NCBI RefSeq assembly: GCF_001949145.1
Contig: NW_019091491.1
Location: 1-64,000, forward strand
Direction: 5' to 3'
Origin: Acanthaster planci
Taxonomy: Eukaryota > Echinodermata > Asteroidea > Valvatida > Acanthasteridae
Length of the DNA: 64,000 nt
In this document: in pieces, positions 1-12,430 of the stretch
Position numbering within the stretch: position 1 is the first letter of the stretch
Layout: each line of letters starts with the position of its first letter
Made by a program: the position numbers and the translations under genes
Notes under the pieces: model-generated
What the model saw: only the letters and a program-made list of their open reading frames with translations
Told to the model about the DNA's origin: nothing
Database searches by the model: none

Positions 1-2480
1 ATATACCCCACCCCGGGATTTACACCAATGCCTGCTTGTAGTGTTTTTTTGATACTCAGACTGTGTTTTTTAAAATCAACGTTATTTAGACTGAAAGAAA
101 AAACATTCTCAATAGTTGAAGGAGGAGCAGATCCAAAATGATTTTCCGAAACAAAATCGAGACAACTTGATTACTCTAAGGTAGATCAAAAATAAAAGAA
201 AAGAAGACTAAGTTCATTGGAGGAAGAGTATTTGATATTTCATTGTAAAAATGTTTTTTAATTAAAGGAGTTCCATGGGGCGTTTTGTGGAGGCTATAAA
301 TTTAGCAGTTTAACATAGTTACACAGAAGCTTAAGCATAAGAAGTCAAGAAAAGCTAGTGTCTCCGCCCTCCAAGATCTGAATTCCCATATCACCCACAT
401 TACAATTACATCCTACTATCTAACCATGTTAGACATAAGCACGTAATTATATTTCAGTAAAATTAGTTTTGCTAATAAAATTTGCTTGTAGTAATGTTTG
501 CGATTTTCTAACAAAACTACCGTATTATCTCATAGCAGTTAAGTTTACAGGAAGAAGCATCCATAAAATGATTGATAATTGTAGTATGAGATGGAACAAG
601 GAAATTCTTGAGAACGAAAACGTTTACTGGTAGGTAGAGGTAGATTTAGAATGAAAAGAAGCTCAAACTACAATTGCGCTATCTGCCCGAGTCTTTGGAG
701 ACGGCGAGTTCATGTCTTGACACATTCGAAGGCTTTAAAGCTTACTAGTACAACATTTTTTTGTTTGATGACATATTAAATTTCATGCTTTTCATTCACA
801 TGCAATTTACAGTAGCAATCAATTTCCATCGATCAAAGAATACTTCAGAATTGTTGAATAAACATCCTGGTCATTAGAAATGAAAAAAAAAAACAAAACT
901 CACATAGCACCAATCACTATAACGACAGCGTTTTTGTATCGAGACAGAAACTCAACTGTCAATATGTCCAAGATGATATTGCAAATGCATGTACTTTCCA
1001 AATGAAATATTTTCCTGTGATGTCCGAGGGGTTTCGATGAGAAAGCATCTAATTCCAAGTTTAGCTTTTATTTGAAGAGACAGTGGACGTTGGTTTCCAA
1101 ATTAGCCAAACTTGTTTGTTGGTGGTTTAAGGAGTCCTGAATTCTGGCAGTAATCGAATCAAATGAAATTATTCAATATTTTCAACAAAAACATCAAAGA
1201 TTGTGGCAGTCTTCCATTTGTTGATTTATTTACAAACTTTCGGTACAGTAAAAAAGCCGCAATTCTCCTTCCGGCTTTAATAATGTCCCTATCACGAATG
1301 CTACATTGCATGTTCAGATTTTATCATAATACGTCCGTGTTGTAGCGGGAACAAAGCTGCTATTGCATAATACCTAGAAATGGTTTGGAACTTTGGGTTG
1401 CATTAGGCCGATTCAGATGAAATACAATTTCGGATGATATGTATGTACGGAAATTTCATTCGCATTTCAAAAGCATGTTGTTATTGTTGTTATTCGAATC
1501 TCCAAAATATGTCAGGTCTTTAAATTTGTATTTGGCGATGGGAAGTGCATTTGATATTTTGAAATATGTCCTTTTTGAAATAACACAAGATTTAAAAATG
1601 AGTTGGATTGTTAAAAGAAAAGGCATTCTATTTCTACACAAACACGTTACAATCTTTTGGACATTAATTATGCTTCGTAATTAGAGCCATCAAAGTTTGA
1701 AATAGCTCCCTGTTGGTCAAAACCTCGTGTTCTGTGGGTAAAATGGTTAAATCGTCATTTCGAAAGCTACGGAGCGATTCGCTCAACTGGGAAGGTAGGG
1801 TTTATGAGGTTTCAGCATGGTTGACATTTAAACAGGCGTAGAGATGCTCGGGAATGCCTGATGAGGATCAGACGCCATGAACCAGGAAATATTTTCTCTG
1901 ACGGAAATTCTTTGCACTTGTAAATGGTTAATGTATGACATACTCAATGAGAGCAAGACAAACCGAAGTTGAAACATGGTTGTTTATCACAGTGACAATT
2001 TCCAATACAGTAAATGATGGCACCAAGCTCTCATCTGAAACGAGCCTGGCACACTTGAGCGTTGCGGGGGATGAGCGCTTTTGCCCTCATGAAAATGGAA
2101 AGGGTGTCAGGAAAAGAAGAAGAAAAGGGAGGAAAGAGTATGAAAGTCACCATTTTGCTTGATAACACCATAGAATTGACCCCCTTCCATCGTTTACGGT
2201 TTGTTTAGTTGTTGATGAGCCCACCTTAAAAGAAATCTTTTGGTAATACCCGCGCTAATACCCAAAGTGGCTCACTAATGGACAATTTAAAATGAAAATT
2301 GATTGTGTAAAATACAAGTACGCATTTTGGTATTCGTCGCTTATGACCGTAACATAGAACACAAGATTACCTTGGAAACAAGACGGAGCGGAGACATCAG
2401 CCATATTGTGTCAATTCCAAAACAGCTATTTGTTTCTCAGACGTTTTTTAAATGTGTGAATTGTATTTTACTTTGGTTTG
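1..2480. other. No gene recognised
   Basis: AT-rich sequence with only short open frames (60-84 codons) that lack family signatures, repeats with other parts of the window, or splice-supported coding. Left edge of the duplicated region. Confidence 0.5.
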
Positions 2481-2489
2481 GAGTCTGCC

Positions 2490-2625
2490 AGACAAGTATG
2501 CTTAATCCCATGATTTCACGTTTTTGTCTTGTTCGTGTTTTTTTTAATTCGCTGTAGAGATCGCTCACTTTTCGCTACCCGTTCACCTTGATTTGCAGTT
2601 TTGCACTATAGGGTTCTATCTTGCA
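2490..2625 (+). pseudogene. Methyltransf_FA gene unit 0, exon 1 remnant
   Basis: Nucleotide similarity to 20812-20910 (ATCGCTCACTTTTC shared, preceded by a Leu/Phe-rich signal-like stretch). Reading frame lost. Weak call based on short matches. Confidence 0.3.
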
Positions 2626-3889
2626 CTGATGTCTATATAAAGTCAAACCTTCTGGTCCAAGGCCGTTGTAAGTACAGTGATCTTTCTCTGCGAACTTGTC
2701 ATTCGGCTTTTCTTTTGCCAAAGTCATCTTAGAGCTCCAAACATCGCTCTGAAGTCAGAATTAATGACACACCGCCGGATGTCTTCTCTAAAGCCAACCC
2801 AAACTAAACAAGACATTGTTTGTTCAACAAATATTGTTGTCGCCATTATCTTTACTCTCTGCCGGACTCCTGCTCGTTTGACCTACAGGTTTGATCTACA
2901 CGATAAAGCAAGCAGTAGCCTTCTGAATCAGGCATTGGGTGCTGCAGTAGAACCAACTTTTGCATACTGCTTCACCTCTGATCGTTTCCGGAAACAGCCA
3001 AGAAGATGGCTTGAGGTGGATGACTCCTCCGCAGCAACAAAGTTGACCACACTGACATTGTTCCAAAGATCAACATATTTATGTACGGTTTTCTATGATC
3101 TGCTGGTTTTTAAGCTCATCACTGCTTCTATTTGAAAAATAAACCAGGTGTAAAAGCTGTTTTTTTCACTGAAGAAGTTTTCCTATCATTAAAATTAAAC
3201 CACTTTCAAACGGATTGAAAGAGCTGAGCCATCTCACTCACCCTGTTTTTTTTTCATTTCCTTCTTTGTTAGGGTGTACTATACGGTGTTTCAAAATAAA
3301 AATCGTCTCCAAGGCTCACCTGAACTACGCTTTGTCCTTTAGGAGTCTTTTTCAGAGCATCACACTAAACGCACACACCTTATCACAAGGCAGACACTGT
3401 TAATATGCAGGCCAGGTCTCGGTATTGTCAAATATGGCTTTCAGACGCGATTTGTTTGTTTTCCCCGTAAAAAATAGCCCATCGCCTGTTGACTGGTAAG
3501 AAGAGTATTTTTTTTTTCAATTCCCTGACCGAGGAATTAGGGAATCGAAAACGGGTAATAGCAAAAACAATTGAACAGTAAAACTAAGGATTAAAGAGAA
3601 AATAATAAACTGAGCTAACAAGATAGAAAGGAACAACACTTGAAACTCGCGGGGAACCCACTGCTGGTCCTTGCTGACCATGTTGAGATATACTCCATTC
3701 TAAAGATGGAAAGCCAGAACAGTGTCTTGAGTTGACTTAAATTCGGAACCACAATTAAATAAATTTGATAAGTCTCTTCAGTTTAACAGATACGACAAAT
3801 CTAAGAATGCCTACCATCTGATGGAAAGCAGTAATACAGATTATTTTGCAGAAACTGTCTTGATTCATTTTCACTGTTCTTCCGAACTG
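2626..3889. other. Unrecognised stretch with a 152-codon open frame
   Basis: The plus-strand frame at 2677-3135 contains LNQALGAAVEPTFAYCFTSD and is longer than chance neighbours, but I recognise no domain and see no similar copy in the window. It could be an exon or fossil transposon. Otherwise empty. Confidence 0.3.
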
Positions 3890-4430
3890 TTTATTTCAAA
3901 TTCGAGTTTGCAGTTGTAATTCGTGCACAAACATGCAAAAAGCGTAAACGCAGTTGAGGTCAAATTATTTCTGTTCTAACCTACTTCACTGCAATCCTGT
4001 TTCTGTGGCAGTCAATTGCTTCTCTAACGTTAGTCGTTAGAAACCAAAGCAGTTGTCTTTTCCCTTTACGGATGGAGAGAACGTTGGCTAAAGAAGGTTA
4101 CCCCAACTTGCTCTAATCGCAAATTTTAAAAAAGACCTCGTTTCTTCTGTAGTCCCCAAACAATGTGCCCTTTTCTCTCGGGATTTTATGTGGTTCCGAA
4201 GTGATTTGAAAAAAGGTAAAGGTTTGAAAAAGGGAATACAATACCTGGTTCTTGGCCAGCAAATTTAGACAGGTATAAGTCAATGTAAATTAACGTGATC
4301 TGAAAGGCAAATTAGCAATATATAAATAAGAAGCCAACAAGAACACGACAGAGCATATTTTACAGATATGACCAAAAGGCTTATCCATTAATACTGTTTT
4401 TTTTTTCGAAGGGGATATTAGGATATTGCT
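3890..4430. repeat. Segmental duplication copy A0 (old)
   Basis: More diverged match to 19.9-20.4 and 27.4-27.8 kb (GTTGTCTTTTCCCTTTACGG / GTTGCTATTTCCCTTCACGT; GAACGTTGGC / GGACGTTGGC). Suggests an older unit at the left end. Confidence 0.5.
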
Positions 4431-4985
4431 CTCTCTGGCTGCCTCAGGAGATTTACGTGGGGCTAACTACCAAATGGCTACGAATAACTACCATAGGTGC
4501 CAAATGGCGTCTCCATGTGTGGATATATTTGAAAGCCACAAACGGCGTTCAGGTGACACTGCATTTGTTCCACAATTGCAGCGGAATGCACTGGATCTAG
4601 ACCTGACGAGCAAATGCCTCAAGAAATTTGCGTTGGGTGCGATTCTGGGTGTGCATTTTTCGTCCTGTCCAATGGGGTGGACTAGGTGATTAGTCACACC
4701 AGGTGCCCACCTTCAACTTTGAAATGTAAATCAGCTAGGCCTATATATCAACCACAATTCCTTGAGCCTTAGTGCCTCATCAACTTCAAAATGTGGATTT
4801 TTGGATTACCCTCAGAAATTTTACCTTGGTACAAATGTGATCATTTTGAGGAGAACGTCTGACTTTCTAGGTTTTAGGGCTTAAAAGGATCTTTTGTGGG
4901 CATCTGACTTTGAAGTTGGAGATGCTTGAAGGTAATAAGATGCCGAACCCACGACTCTTGACTGTAAGCCATCCATACAGTGTAA

Positions 4986-5450
4986 TATGGTGTACTATTT
5001 ATGACACATTCCTGCCCCTCTTTAGCCTCTTCCAAGGCAACGAAACTACACGACGAGACAGCTCGTGGGCTCCCTTGCGTGGTGCCATCTCGTCGCGCCG
5101 TTGCCTTCTTGCTATTATGTTTAAACACAAACGACGCGTCACGTCGTGTTGTCTTAGGTCCTTTCTTTGTTGCATTTTTGCGCCAGGTGACATAATAGGC
5201 AACGCCACGCACGACGGTGCGACGCAACGGGCAACGGAAGGAGCGAAGTTTAGGCAGAAAGAAATGCAACAAGGAAAGGACATACGACAACACAACGCGA
5301 CGCGTCGTGTGTATACAAATGTAATGGCAAGAAAGCGATGGCTCGACGCAACGGCACGACGCAAAGGAGCCGTTGTGCCATCGTGTAGTTGCATCGCCTT
5401 AGAAAAATCTAGAGGGAGGCAGAAATGTGTGTCGTAAACAGTACACCATA
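4986..5450. repeat. CGACG-rich foldback element with arms of about 190 bp
   Basis: TATGGTGTAC at 4986 is matched inverted by GTACACCATA at 5441-5450. The arms (about 4986-5181 and 5261-5450) pair throughout (CAACGAAACTACACGACGAG against GATGGCACAACGG... inverted). The loop is about 80 bp. CpG and CGACG are strongly enriched over the AT-rich flanks. Both strands give open frames of 140-175 codons only because the arms mirror each other. A foldback or MITE-like element; family unknown. Confidence 0.82.
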
Positions 5451-6744
5451 CATCCAATCCTGACAGTGGTTACGTGCATGGAGGAAGAGAGAGTTAATCT
5501 GAGGTTGTGCAGTACCATTAGGCTACAGGAGGAACAAGTAAGGTTTACCAAAGTCTAATAGTGTTATCTAACCCTTGATCATTGGAATAAGCCCAATAAA
5601 CGGACAGGAGTACAATTACTCATCATCATTTTGGTCATAACCTTTCCCCCAATCTTGTGTTTGATAACTCCTCATGCTGCACATAGGAGGATGTCCCTTG
5701 CGGTGGGGATTGCATATCTGCAGAGATCTGTAAGGACAGATTGTGTGCTTGAAATTGTTATAGTTTATTAGATGAGATATTCGAAACTAAGTCGACACTT
5801 GTTTGATCTTAGTCATGCTTTAGAGGAGTGGTCTCTTTAACCCCAACATAAAAAAAAAATAAACAGTAGCCTTGTCCTGCGGAGTCAGAAATGAATAGGC
5901 TTCTCCACGACTAATGCATGAATGTAAGCAAAACATGTCAACTCCCTTAATAATGGAAGAGCAATAGTAAAATATTCAAATTACCGAGGTCGGCAGATAC
6001 CCTGGGGTTACCAGGGAAATGAAACAGATTGTTGACATCAAAGTACTGCCTTAAAAGCTTCAATATAAAAGGCCAAGTTAATTGTTCATTGTTTACAATT
6101 AAATATTGGTGAGGATCGTCAGTGAGCATTTGAAGGAAGGGTGAGAGTACTTTCCCACCTCACACATGTACACTGTAAACCCTTTCATTTGTGGCTTTGT
6201 GGGGAAATTACTTTGTTCTCATGTAGTAAAAGTTAGCGGGTGAATCACAATTTTCTAGTTGCTTTCATGTGGTCTTGAGTCATTTTCCTTGGCCGAAATT
6301 TCGACCGAACGTCCCTTATATTAAGCACTTCAATTTGCGACGAATAAGTACGCTTTGAAAATCCCTTATTTATGAGTAAATTCCAAATATCAGTGTCGTA
6401 AAATTCTTATGATGTACCGTTTAAGTACCCCTCAAAATTACGAATGTTCCTTGTAGGATACTTTCCATTGTTCTGGTATTCATGAGGCACCATGAACACA
6501 TGCAACCTAATAATTATGCTCTCACATACACGTATGTTAACATTCAAATGACCAAACACAAATAACACCAATCAACCGGAGATTGTTAACTACACACAGT
6601 CTGGTACCGGAATGCACAGAAGGAACACTATTGGTATTTGGTAAGGTCGAAGATTGTATTTATTATCGTCTTCATAATAATACAAACCCTACATCACGAG
6701 CAGTGGTGTGAAAAAAGGCTCACTGCAGTATGGCAGTTTAGAAA
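5451..6744. other. No gene recognised
   Basis: Between the CGACG foldback and unit 0 exon 2. Only short open frames. The last 100 bases already align with the sequence preceding exon 2 in other units. Confidence 0.5.
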
Positions 6745-6930
6745 TTTTAAGATGCTTTGCACCGTGTCAAAAGGTGCGTCGAGGACTTATCAAATTAAGA
6801 ATTTTAGTCTAAATTCCATAATTGGAAAGATAATATACCAGATCATTATTTTCTGTTCCTTCTGTACCGTTTGTGCAAAGCTGCACAGTTTCAAATTCAA
6901 GCCGAACCACTCAACATGAAAGCTTTGCAT
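6745..6930 (+). pseudogene. Methyltransf_FA gene unit 0, exon 2 remnant
   Basis: LCTVSKGASRTYQIKNFSLN, then VCAKLHSFKFKPNHST and a stop, aligned to exon 2 of units 1, 2 and 5. The second half, before the donor, is lost. Confidence 0.55.
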
Positions 6931-6991
6931 AAGTTCTAAACTCAAGACTGACAAGAAATTCAGCTTTGTACATATAGAATACAATATAGTG

Positions 6992-7290
6992 ATTAATATC
7001 AGGCAGTCATCAGGCCGTGCTATTACATTGAGTCCTGACGTGGTCGCTGTACACAACAAGACAGGTCTAGTTGATATTAACGGCTATTGTCCCTTCTTGA
7101 TCGAGTGGAAAGAGGCGTGGTCAAGGTCGGTAAAGGAGGACAGAAGGAGGCTTTTTTGGAGTGGGACGCGGGTGCATTTCACAGACGGGTACTATCTGAA
7201 GAAGATGTTGGTATTTAGTCTTCTGTTGCACCGACAGGCTGAGCATTTTATCAAGTCTTTTTTCGAGTGTTTTTTGAGTAAATCGTAAAC
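6992..7290 (+). pseudogene. Methyltransf_FA gene unit 0, exon 3 (frameshifted)
   Basis: Aligns to the exon at 15303. SGRAITLSPDVVAVHNKTGL, VDINGYCPFLIEWKE, then a one-base loss (AAAGAGGCG for AAAGAAGGCG) shifts to GVVKVGKGGQKEAFLEWDAG. The last third carries stops. Confidence 0.7.
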
Positions 7291-8363
7291 CACCGCCAGG
7301 AATGCAGCCGTCTGTTATTCCAGACATCGATTACGTAAAATATTTGTAAATAAGAAGCCCAATTTCAATGAAACATGCTGTACGACATACGATTTTTAAT
7401 AAATGTTCGCTCAATGTGAGTTGTGCTTTGACTGGTTGAACTTGGGCATGGCCTATACAGTTACGTAGGCCTAATCTGTATTTTTGAAAAGCATTTCGGT
7501 TGCTCTGGGAAAAGCGGAAACCAATTTATTGATTATAAAATGAACGCCTTTTATTGATAACATGTCAGGTTTGTTCAAACATTACAGGCTAATTGCCCAG
7601 CTTTGTTATATTGACACTGGACAATTAAAATCTTGATTCTGAACAAGAAATTATTTATGACAGGTAGAAATAAACCGGCAGTTGCTTACTTTAATTTTTG
7701 TTTTCTCCCATTGCTAGAATAAGTTAGTCTTGCGGATGCAATGAAATGGAAGAAATAGATACTCAGTTATAATGACCGATTAAAATTTATTCATGTTCAA
7801 GTAAATCAAAGAAGCAATGCTTAGACAGACAGAAATGTTGCCACGTTTACTGATACCAAGGCAGGGGAGTAAATCCAGGGGATGGAGTATACATTTTTGC
7901 CTTTGGGGGATGGGTGAAGGGATCAGTTTTCACTTTTGAAGGTCAAGAAAGGTGGACTTTTGGGTATTTTTGACTTACAGTATACCTAGATATATTCAAT
8001 AGTACAGAAAAAAGAGAGAAAACTATTGAAAAACTTCATAAACGCCGTAATTTCAAACCACGAGTCCAAAGCTTCGCTTTAATTGTGGAAAACTGACTTT
8101 GCCGCTAACGTGTAAAATGTTTACTGAAAAATATTTTTCTATTGGTTGGAGTCAGTTCCTTTTTTTACTGATCATCCCTCATTGATGAAATTGTTAATGT
8201 GCTATTGTTCAGTTGCCATGACTTCGGGAGAAACCACACAACGTAACAACAACGTACAACGCACGTAACAGAAGAATATACATCAGCGTTGCTTGGTGGT
8301 GGCTTAATTGTATTGACTTACCACTTCGACTTTCGTTTTGCTCCAAGAAGCTCAGAAATAAAT
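7291..8363. other. 3' flank of unit 0 and 5' flank of unit 1
   Basis: Non-coding; shares words with 15.6-17.8, 29.5-31.6 kb (ATGAACGCCTTTTATTGATA / ATGAACACCTTTTATTGAAG; TCAAAGAAGCAATGCTT), showing that the spacer was duplicated with the genes. Confidence 0.6.
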
Positions 8364-8577
8364 ATGCTCAATCTCGGGGCTTTTCGTTTGATCTCATTTG
8401 CGTCCTTTCAAGTTGCAGTGGAAATTGCCTATTTTCCGCTACTCGTGGAAGGAGAGATGTGTAGTGCCATGACCAGTGCTACAGACTGTGATGATCTTGC
8501 CGCGCTCCGTGACAAGACATTTTCCATTTTCCAGGGAGCGTGCAGGGCTAAAAAGGGCAGAACCGAGGAAAGCAACT
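8364..8577 (+). pseudogene. Methyltransf_FA gene unit 1, exon 1 (signal peptide)
   Basis: Starts MLNLGAFRLISFASFQVAVE, a likely cleaved signal peptide. It continues CSAMTSATDCDDLAALRD, FQGACRAKKGRTEESN and one base, then GTAAGC. The exon is open and carries a proper donor. Homologous copies occur at 17.8, 20.8, 28.1 and 31.7 kb. The region after the signal (three Cys) is not a domain I recognise. Exon 2 of this unit has a one-base deletion, so the gene is probably dead. Confidence 0.6.
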
Positions 8578-8671
8578 GTAAGCGAATGATCTTTGCCTGA
8601 TATTTCAATGATTACAGAGTGTAATAATTTATAAAGAATTCTGTTTCGGGGTATAGTGCACTGAATATCGA

Positions 8672-8790
8672 TACGGAGGTGTAGTCTTGTGGTTAAGGTG
8701 ACTTATTCCAAAGTAGGGGTCAGAGCTTCGAATCCAGCCATTAGACACAACTACGTTTGTTGGGACAGGTGAGGATTCTTTTTCCAATGA
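8672..8790 (+). mobile_element. tRNA-derived SINE, unit 1
   Basis: A-box-like TAGTCTTGTGGTTAAGGTG and B-box-like GGGGTCAGAGCTTCGAATCC at tRNA spacing, followed by TTGTTGGGACAGGTGAGGAT. No intact tRNA cloverleaf. It lies between exons 1 and 2 of the Methyltransf_FA unit. Confidence 0.75.
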
Positions 8791-8973
8791 AAAATGTTGA
8801 CGGTGATGTTTGGAAACAAGTCCATTTTGGCACCCCATCCATCAAAAACTGGTATTTGTATTTGGTAAAGATGAAAACGAATTTTTTTCACAGTTCTGGT
8901 AATACAGTAAGCCCTACACCACCAGCAGTGGTATGAAAGAAGCTCATTGTAATCTGGCGCTCAGAAATTTAAG

Positions 8974-9222
8974 ATGAAATGTCCCGTTTCCAAGGATGAA
9001 TTTGGTATCTATCACCATAAGAATTACAGCCAAATTGTTTATTTCTTGACCAATGAACAGCTTGCTCGTTCTCCACCGTTGGTTCAAATCTACGCAGCTT
9101 CACATTCATCCTGAAGCCACTTATCATGCCGTTGCGACTTGATTTCAAGGTGAAAACAATGAAAGATGCCCGGATAGCCCTGGCAGAGAACAAGAGAGAG
9201 GAAGACATCTTTGCTGAAATGA
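8974..9222 (+). pseudogene. Methyltransf_FA gene unit 1, exon 2 (frameshifted)
   Basis: First half of a Methyltransf_FA domain: SKDEFGIYHHKNYSQIVYFL, TNE, then after a one-base deletion ACSFSTVGSNLRSFTF, LDFKVKTMKDARIALAENKR and EEDIFAEM before GTAAGT. Copies in other units read AATGAAACAGC where this one reads AATGAACAGC. The phase-1 donor matches the acceptor of the exon at 15303. Confidence 0.68.
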
Positions 9223-9389
9223 GTAAGTCTCCCCTTTGATCCGTCACATTCTTCAACGAAGGCCTAACCGATGGATTAGGAGTCATTTGACGTAAATGCC
9301 AGATTATGTGTCCAAAGTCAAAGAAATTTTTTTCATACTTTGTTGGACGAAAGGACTTGTGGTGCAAGTAATCACAATGGACGTTTTAA

Positions 9390-10400
9390 ATCCATACGTA
9401 GCCCGTTGCTATAGAAACAGTTGATTTTGTGTTTTGGCATTTTGGGCCGACTTAGGACTCTGAAAAACTGGTTTTTGGCTTATATTTAAAAGTCCACCTA
9501 ACCAACACACAAAAATATTTCACAGATCCACTTGACTTACTTTAACCATTCTTGTCTCTGGTCTCTGCTTGAGACCAAAAATTTCCCTTTAAGTGTTCCC
9601 CTTATGCTCTTTTTGTAGCTTACATTGAAGTATGTTTTAGAACTTGCAAAATTGACATTTTTGGCATCACAAAAGGTCAAATAACCAGGGGTTTCAGAAT
9701 ATTTTCCCTTTGGTCGTGATTAAAGCCAACATTAATCTTCTCATATGTGGTGAAACACTCTTGGGCAATTGTATCGTGCTGTGACAGTATTTCCTCAAAT
9801 ATGGTCATTTTTCACGAAACAGAAAATTGCATTTTGGGTTTTTTTTCTTCAGTTTGAGTAAATAATACCGAAAGAAAGATACGCTTTTGTGATTCTGGTA
9901 CTGTTTTTATTTCTGTTGAGTAATGAATACATAATAAATCTAGAATCCAACAGAGCCTTAGTCCATGATTTGCCCTATTGAGTTCTTGAGTTGTTGTTAC
10001 TACATGATTTGTGCAGCGGTACACGTATGACTCCTATGAAACCGGGTGCAAGAGTACACATTAAAAGTTACCCCATGCACAGTAGCTTTCCCACAGTCTC
10101 GAGCTTTTCGTCATCTGCCTGCCACCCATTGTCAAAATTAGTATCCTCCAGCATTGAGGAACACAACAATTTGCACAAATCTGTTGGAGAAAAGTTTCAT
10201 AGTGGTAAAAGAAATCTTTGACTTCAATTTAAGCCCAAACCCCTAGATATCTCACTGTCCGGATCACCATTTTTGCTCTTCTGTCGGCACTTTCCACGTT
10301 TGAAGTAAAGCTCCTTTGGAGTTGCAGTGGTGAGAATATAAAAGTAACACTTATAAAAGAAATATATTTTAGCATGAATAAACAATTCAGCCCGAGATGT
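9390..10400. repeat. Left arm of a large foldback (inverted repeat)
   Basis: Reverse-complement match to 11405-12430 over its length, for example GTTGCTATAGAAACAG here against CTGTTTCCATGGCAAT there, and the frame HVVTTTQELNRANH read on the minus strand here and on the plus strand there. The arms differ by many substitutions and small indels. It is inserted in the intron after exon 2 of Methyltransf_FA unit 1. Confidence 0.82.
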
Positions 10401-11404
10401 TTAATGATGGTTTCCGGCGACCCTTCCCTCAGATAAACCAAATGCATAAGAATAAAAAAAACAAAAACAGAGACAAAAAAAAAAAAACCCAAAACCCCAG
10501 AAGTTTTACATTTATGCCTGTTTTAACGATACACAGGTTTTTTCTGAATTTTCCTCCTTTGGTAAAACATTGGATACTGCAGACCAACTGCCTCAAGAAC
10601 AAAGACCAGCAGTTTGTGATTTCTGTCTCCATTCTCAACTGTCACTGCCACTGGTCCGACGTTTGATGCAATTTGGCTAAAATAGCTTGAAATCTGTTGT
10701 GCCGTCCGATTCCTTGTGTCCCACTATTGATGCGCACTGTTTTGCAATAATAGCAGGGTCACGTTTTGATCACTTCACCAAGGTTGAGCATTTCATTTGG
10801 GAAACCCTTTTGGTTTTTGTTTAAATATTTTGACTTTTGATGTTTTTGTAAATCTCAACCTGCAGGCAGGGCTTGTTCCATGTCTGAGATTACATTTACT
10901 TCCATACATCGGGTGACTCCTGTCCCAACCTGCAACTTGTCATGAAGTGCATGCTTCTCTAGCTATCTCATGTAATTGCAACATATCAAATGGGATTTAA
11001 GTCATTCACCGTCTATTAGAATCGACACAGCCATTTTCGTGACATTGAAAAAGCTCTTATTTAGGCGTAACATAATGTTAAGTACTTTCACTTTATTGTT
11101 TCCCACTTTCTTAGACTGTAACATGTGTCTCATACGTACCCCGGCTGTGCTGGGCGATTCCATCTTCGATTTTTCCCGCCTAAAGAAGTCTCAAGATTCT
11201 CATTTTAGTTTTTAAAATGAATTACTATTACCGGTTGCTAGTAAGTTGTTTTCTTTTGTTGATATACACCATAGCTCTGGAGTGTGAAATTGTAATTTAT
11301 ACATGAATCTAAAATGAACAAATGCGTTTTTTCTCAAAACAAGAAAATGCAGAAAGTCATATGTTCGAAAACAACAGGCATACAGCCCAAAACTCTAGTT
11401 TTTA

Positions 11405-12430
11405 AAATCATCAAATATTTCGGGCTGAATTGTCTATTTCAGAAAATGTAACTCTAATGAAGCTTTGCTTCAAATGTGGAATTTGCTGACGGAAGGGCAA
11501 AATGGTGTTCCGGCTTGTGAGACAACTAAGGGGTTTTGGCTCAGTTTGAAGGCCAACAGGCCAAGATGTTTTTTGACCGCTATTAAACCTTTTTGAAACA
11601 GATTTGCGCAAATTGTTTGATTTCTTCTTTGCTGGAGGATAACAATTTTGAAATTGGGTGACAGGGAGGTGACAAAAAGACTGTGGGAAGGCTACTATAC
11701 ATGGGGCAAGTTGTAAGTGTGCTGTTGAGTACGGTCTACTTCCAATGGGAGTCATACATTGTTACTTCATGACTTGTGTACCAGTACACAAGTCATGTAG
11801 TAACAACAACCCAAGAACTTAATAGGGCAAATCATTGGCTAAGGCTAGGTAGGATTCTAGAGTTATCATGTATTCATTACTTAACAGAAATAAAAACAGT
11901 ACCAGAATCACAAAAGCCTACCTTTCTTTCGGTATTATTTACTCTAACTGAAGGGAAAACCCCAAAATGCATTTTTCTGTTTTGTGAAAAATGACCATAT
12001 TTGATGCAATACTCTCACAGTAGGATACAATTGCCCAAGAGTGTCTCACTACATATGAGAAGATTAATGTTGGCTTTACTCACGACCAAAGGGAAAATAT
12101 TCTGAGACCCCTGGCAAGTTGACGTGTAGAGGAGCAAAAATAGGTTAAAAATGTCAATTTGCAATTTCTAAAAATATACTTCAGTGCAAGCTGTTAAAAG
12201 ACCATAAGGGTGACACTTAAAACGATAATATTTTGTCCAAGCAGAGGAAAAGATGATACTTTAAACGGAGCAAAGTGGATCTGTGAAATATTTTTGCATT
12301 TTGGTTAGGTGAACTTTTATACATAAGCTAAAAACCAGTTTTTCAGAGCCCAAAGTCGGCGTGAAATGCTAAAAACACAAAATGAGCTGTTTCCATGGCA
12401 ATGGCCTACGCATGGTCTTGAAAAGTCAGT
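11405..12430. repeat. Right arm of the large foldback
   Basis: Inverted partner of 9390-10400. It shares TTCGGGCTGAATTGTCTATT with AATAAACAATTCAGCCCGAG of the left arm, which marks the inner boundary. The centre (10401-11404, about 1 kb) contains an A-rich tract and no recognised gene. Confidence 0.82.

Noticed and set aside
4874-5457. Overlapping frames of 139-175 codons on both strands
   Set aside because: They mirror each other because the region is an inverted repeat rich in CGACG. No protein family is seen and the composition is low-complexity basic.
8672-8760. tRNA gene
   Set aside because: A- and B-box-like words are present, but no cloverleaf can be drawn and five diverged copies share a SINE body, so it is a tRNA-derived SINE.
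9812-11994. Similar short proteins encoded at 9812-10024 (minus) and 11776-11994 (plus) as a gene pair
   Set aside because: Identity extends well beyond the frames on both sides; they are the two arms of a foldback, not genes.
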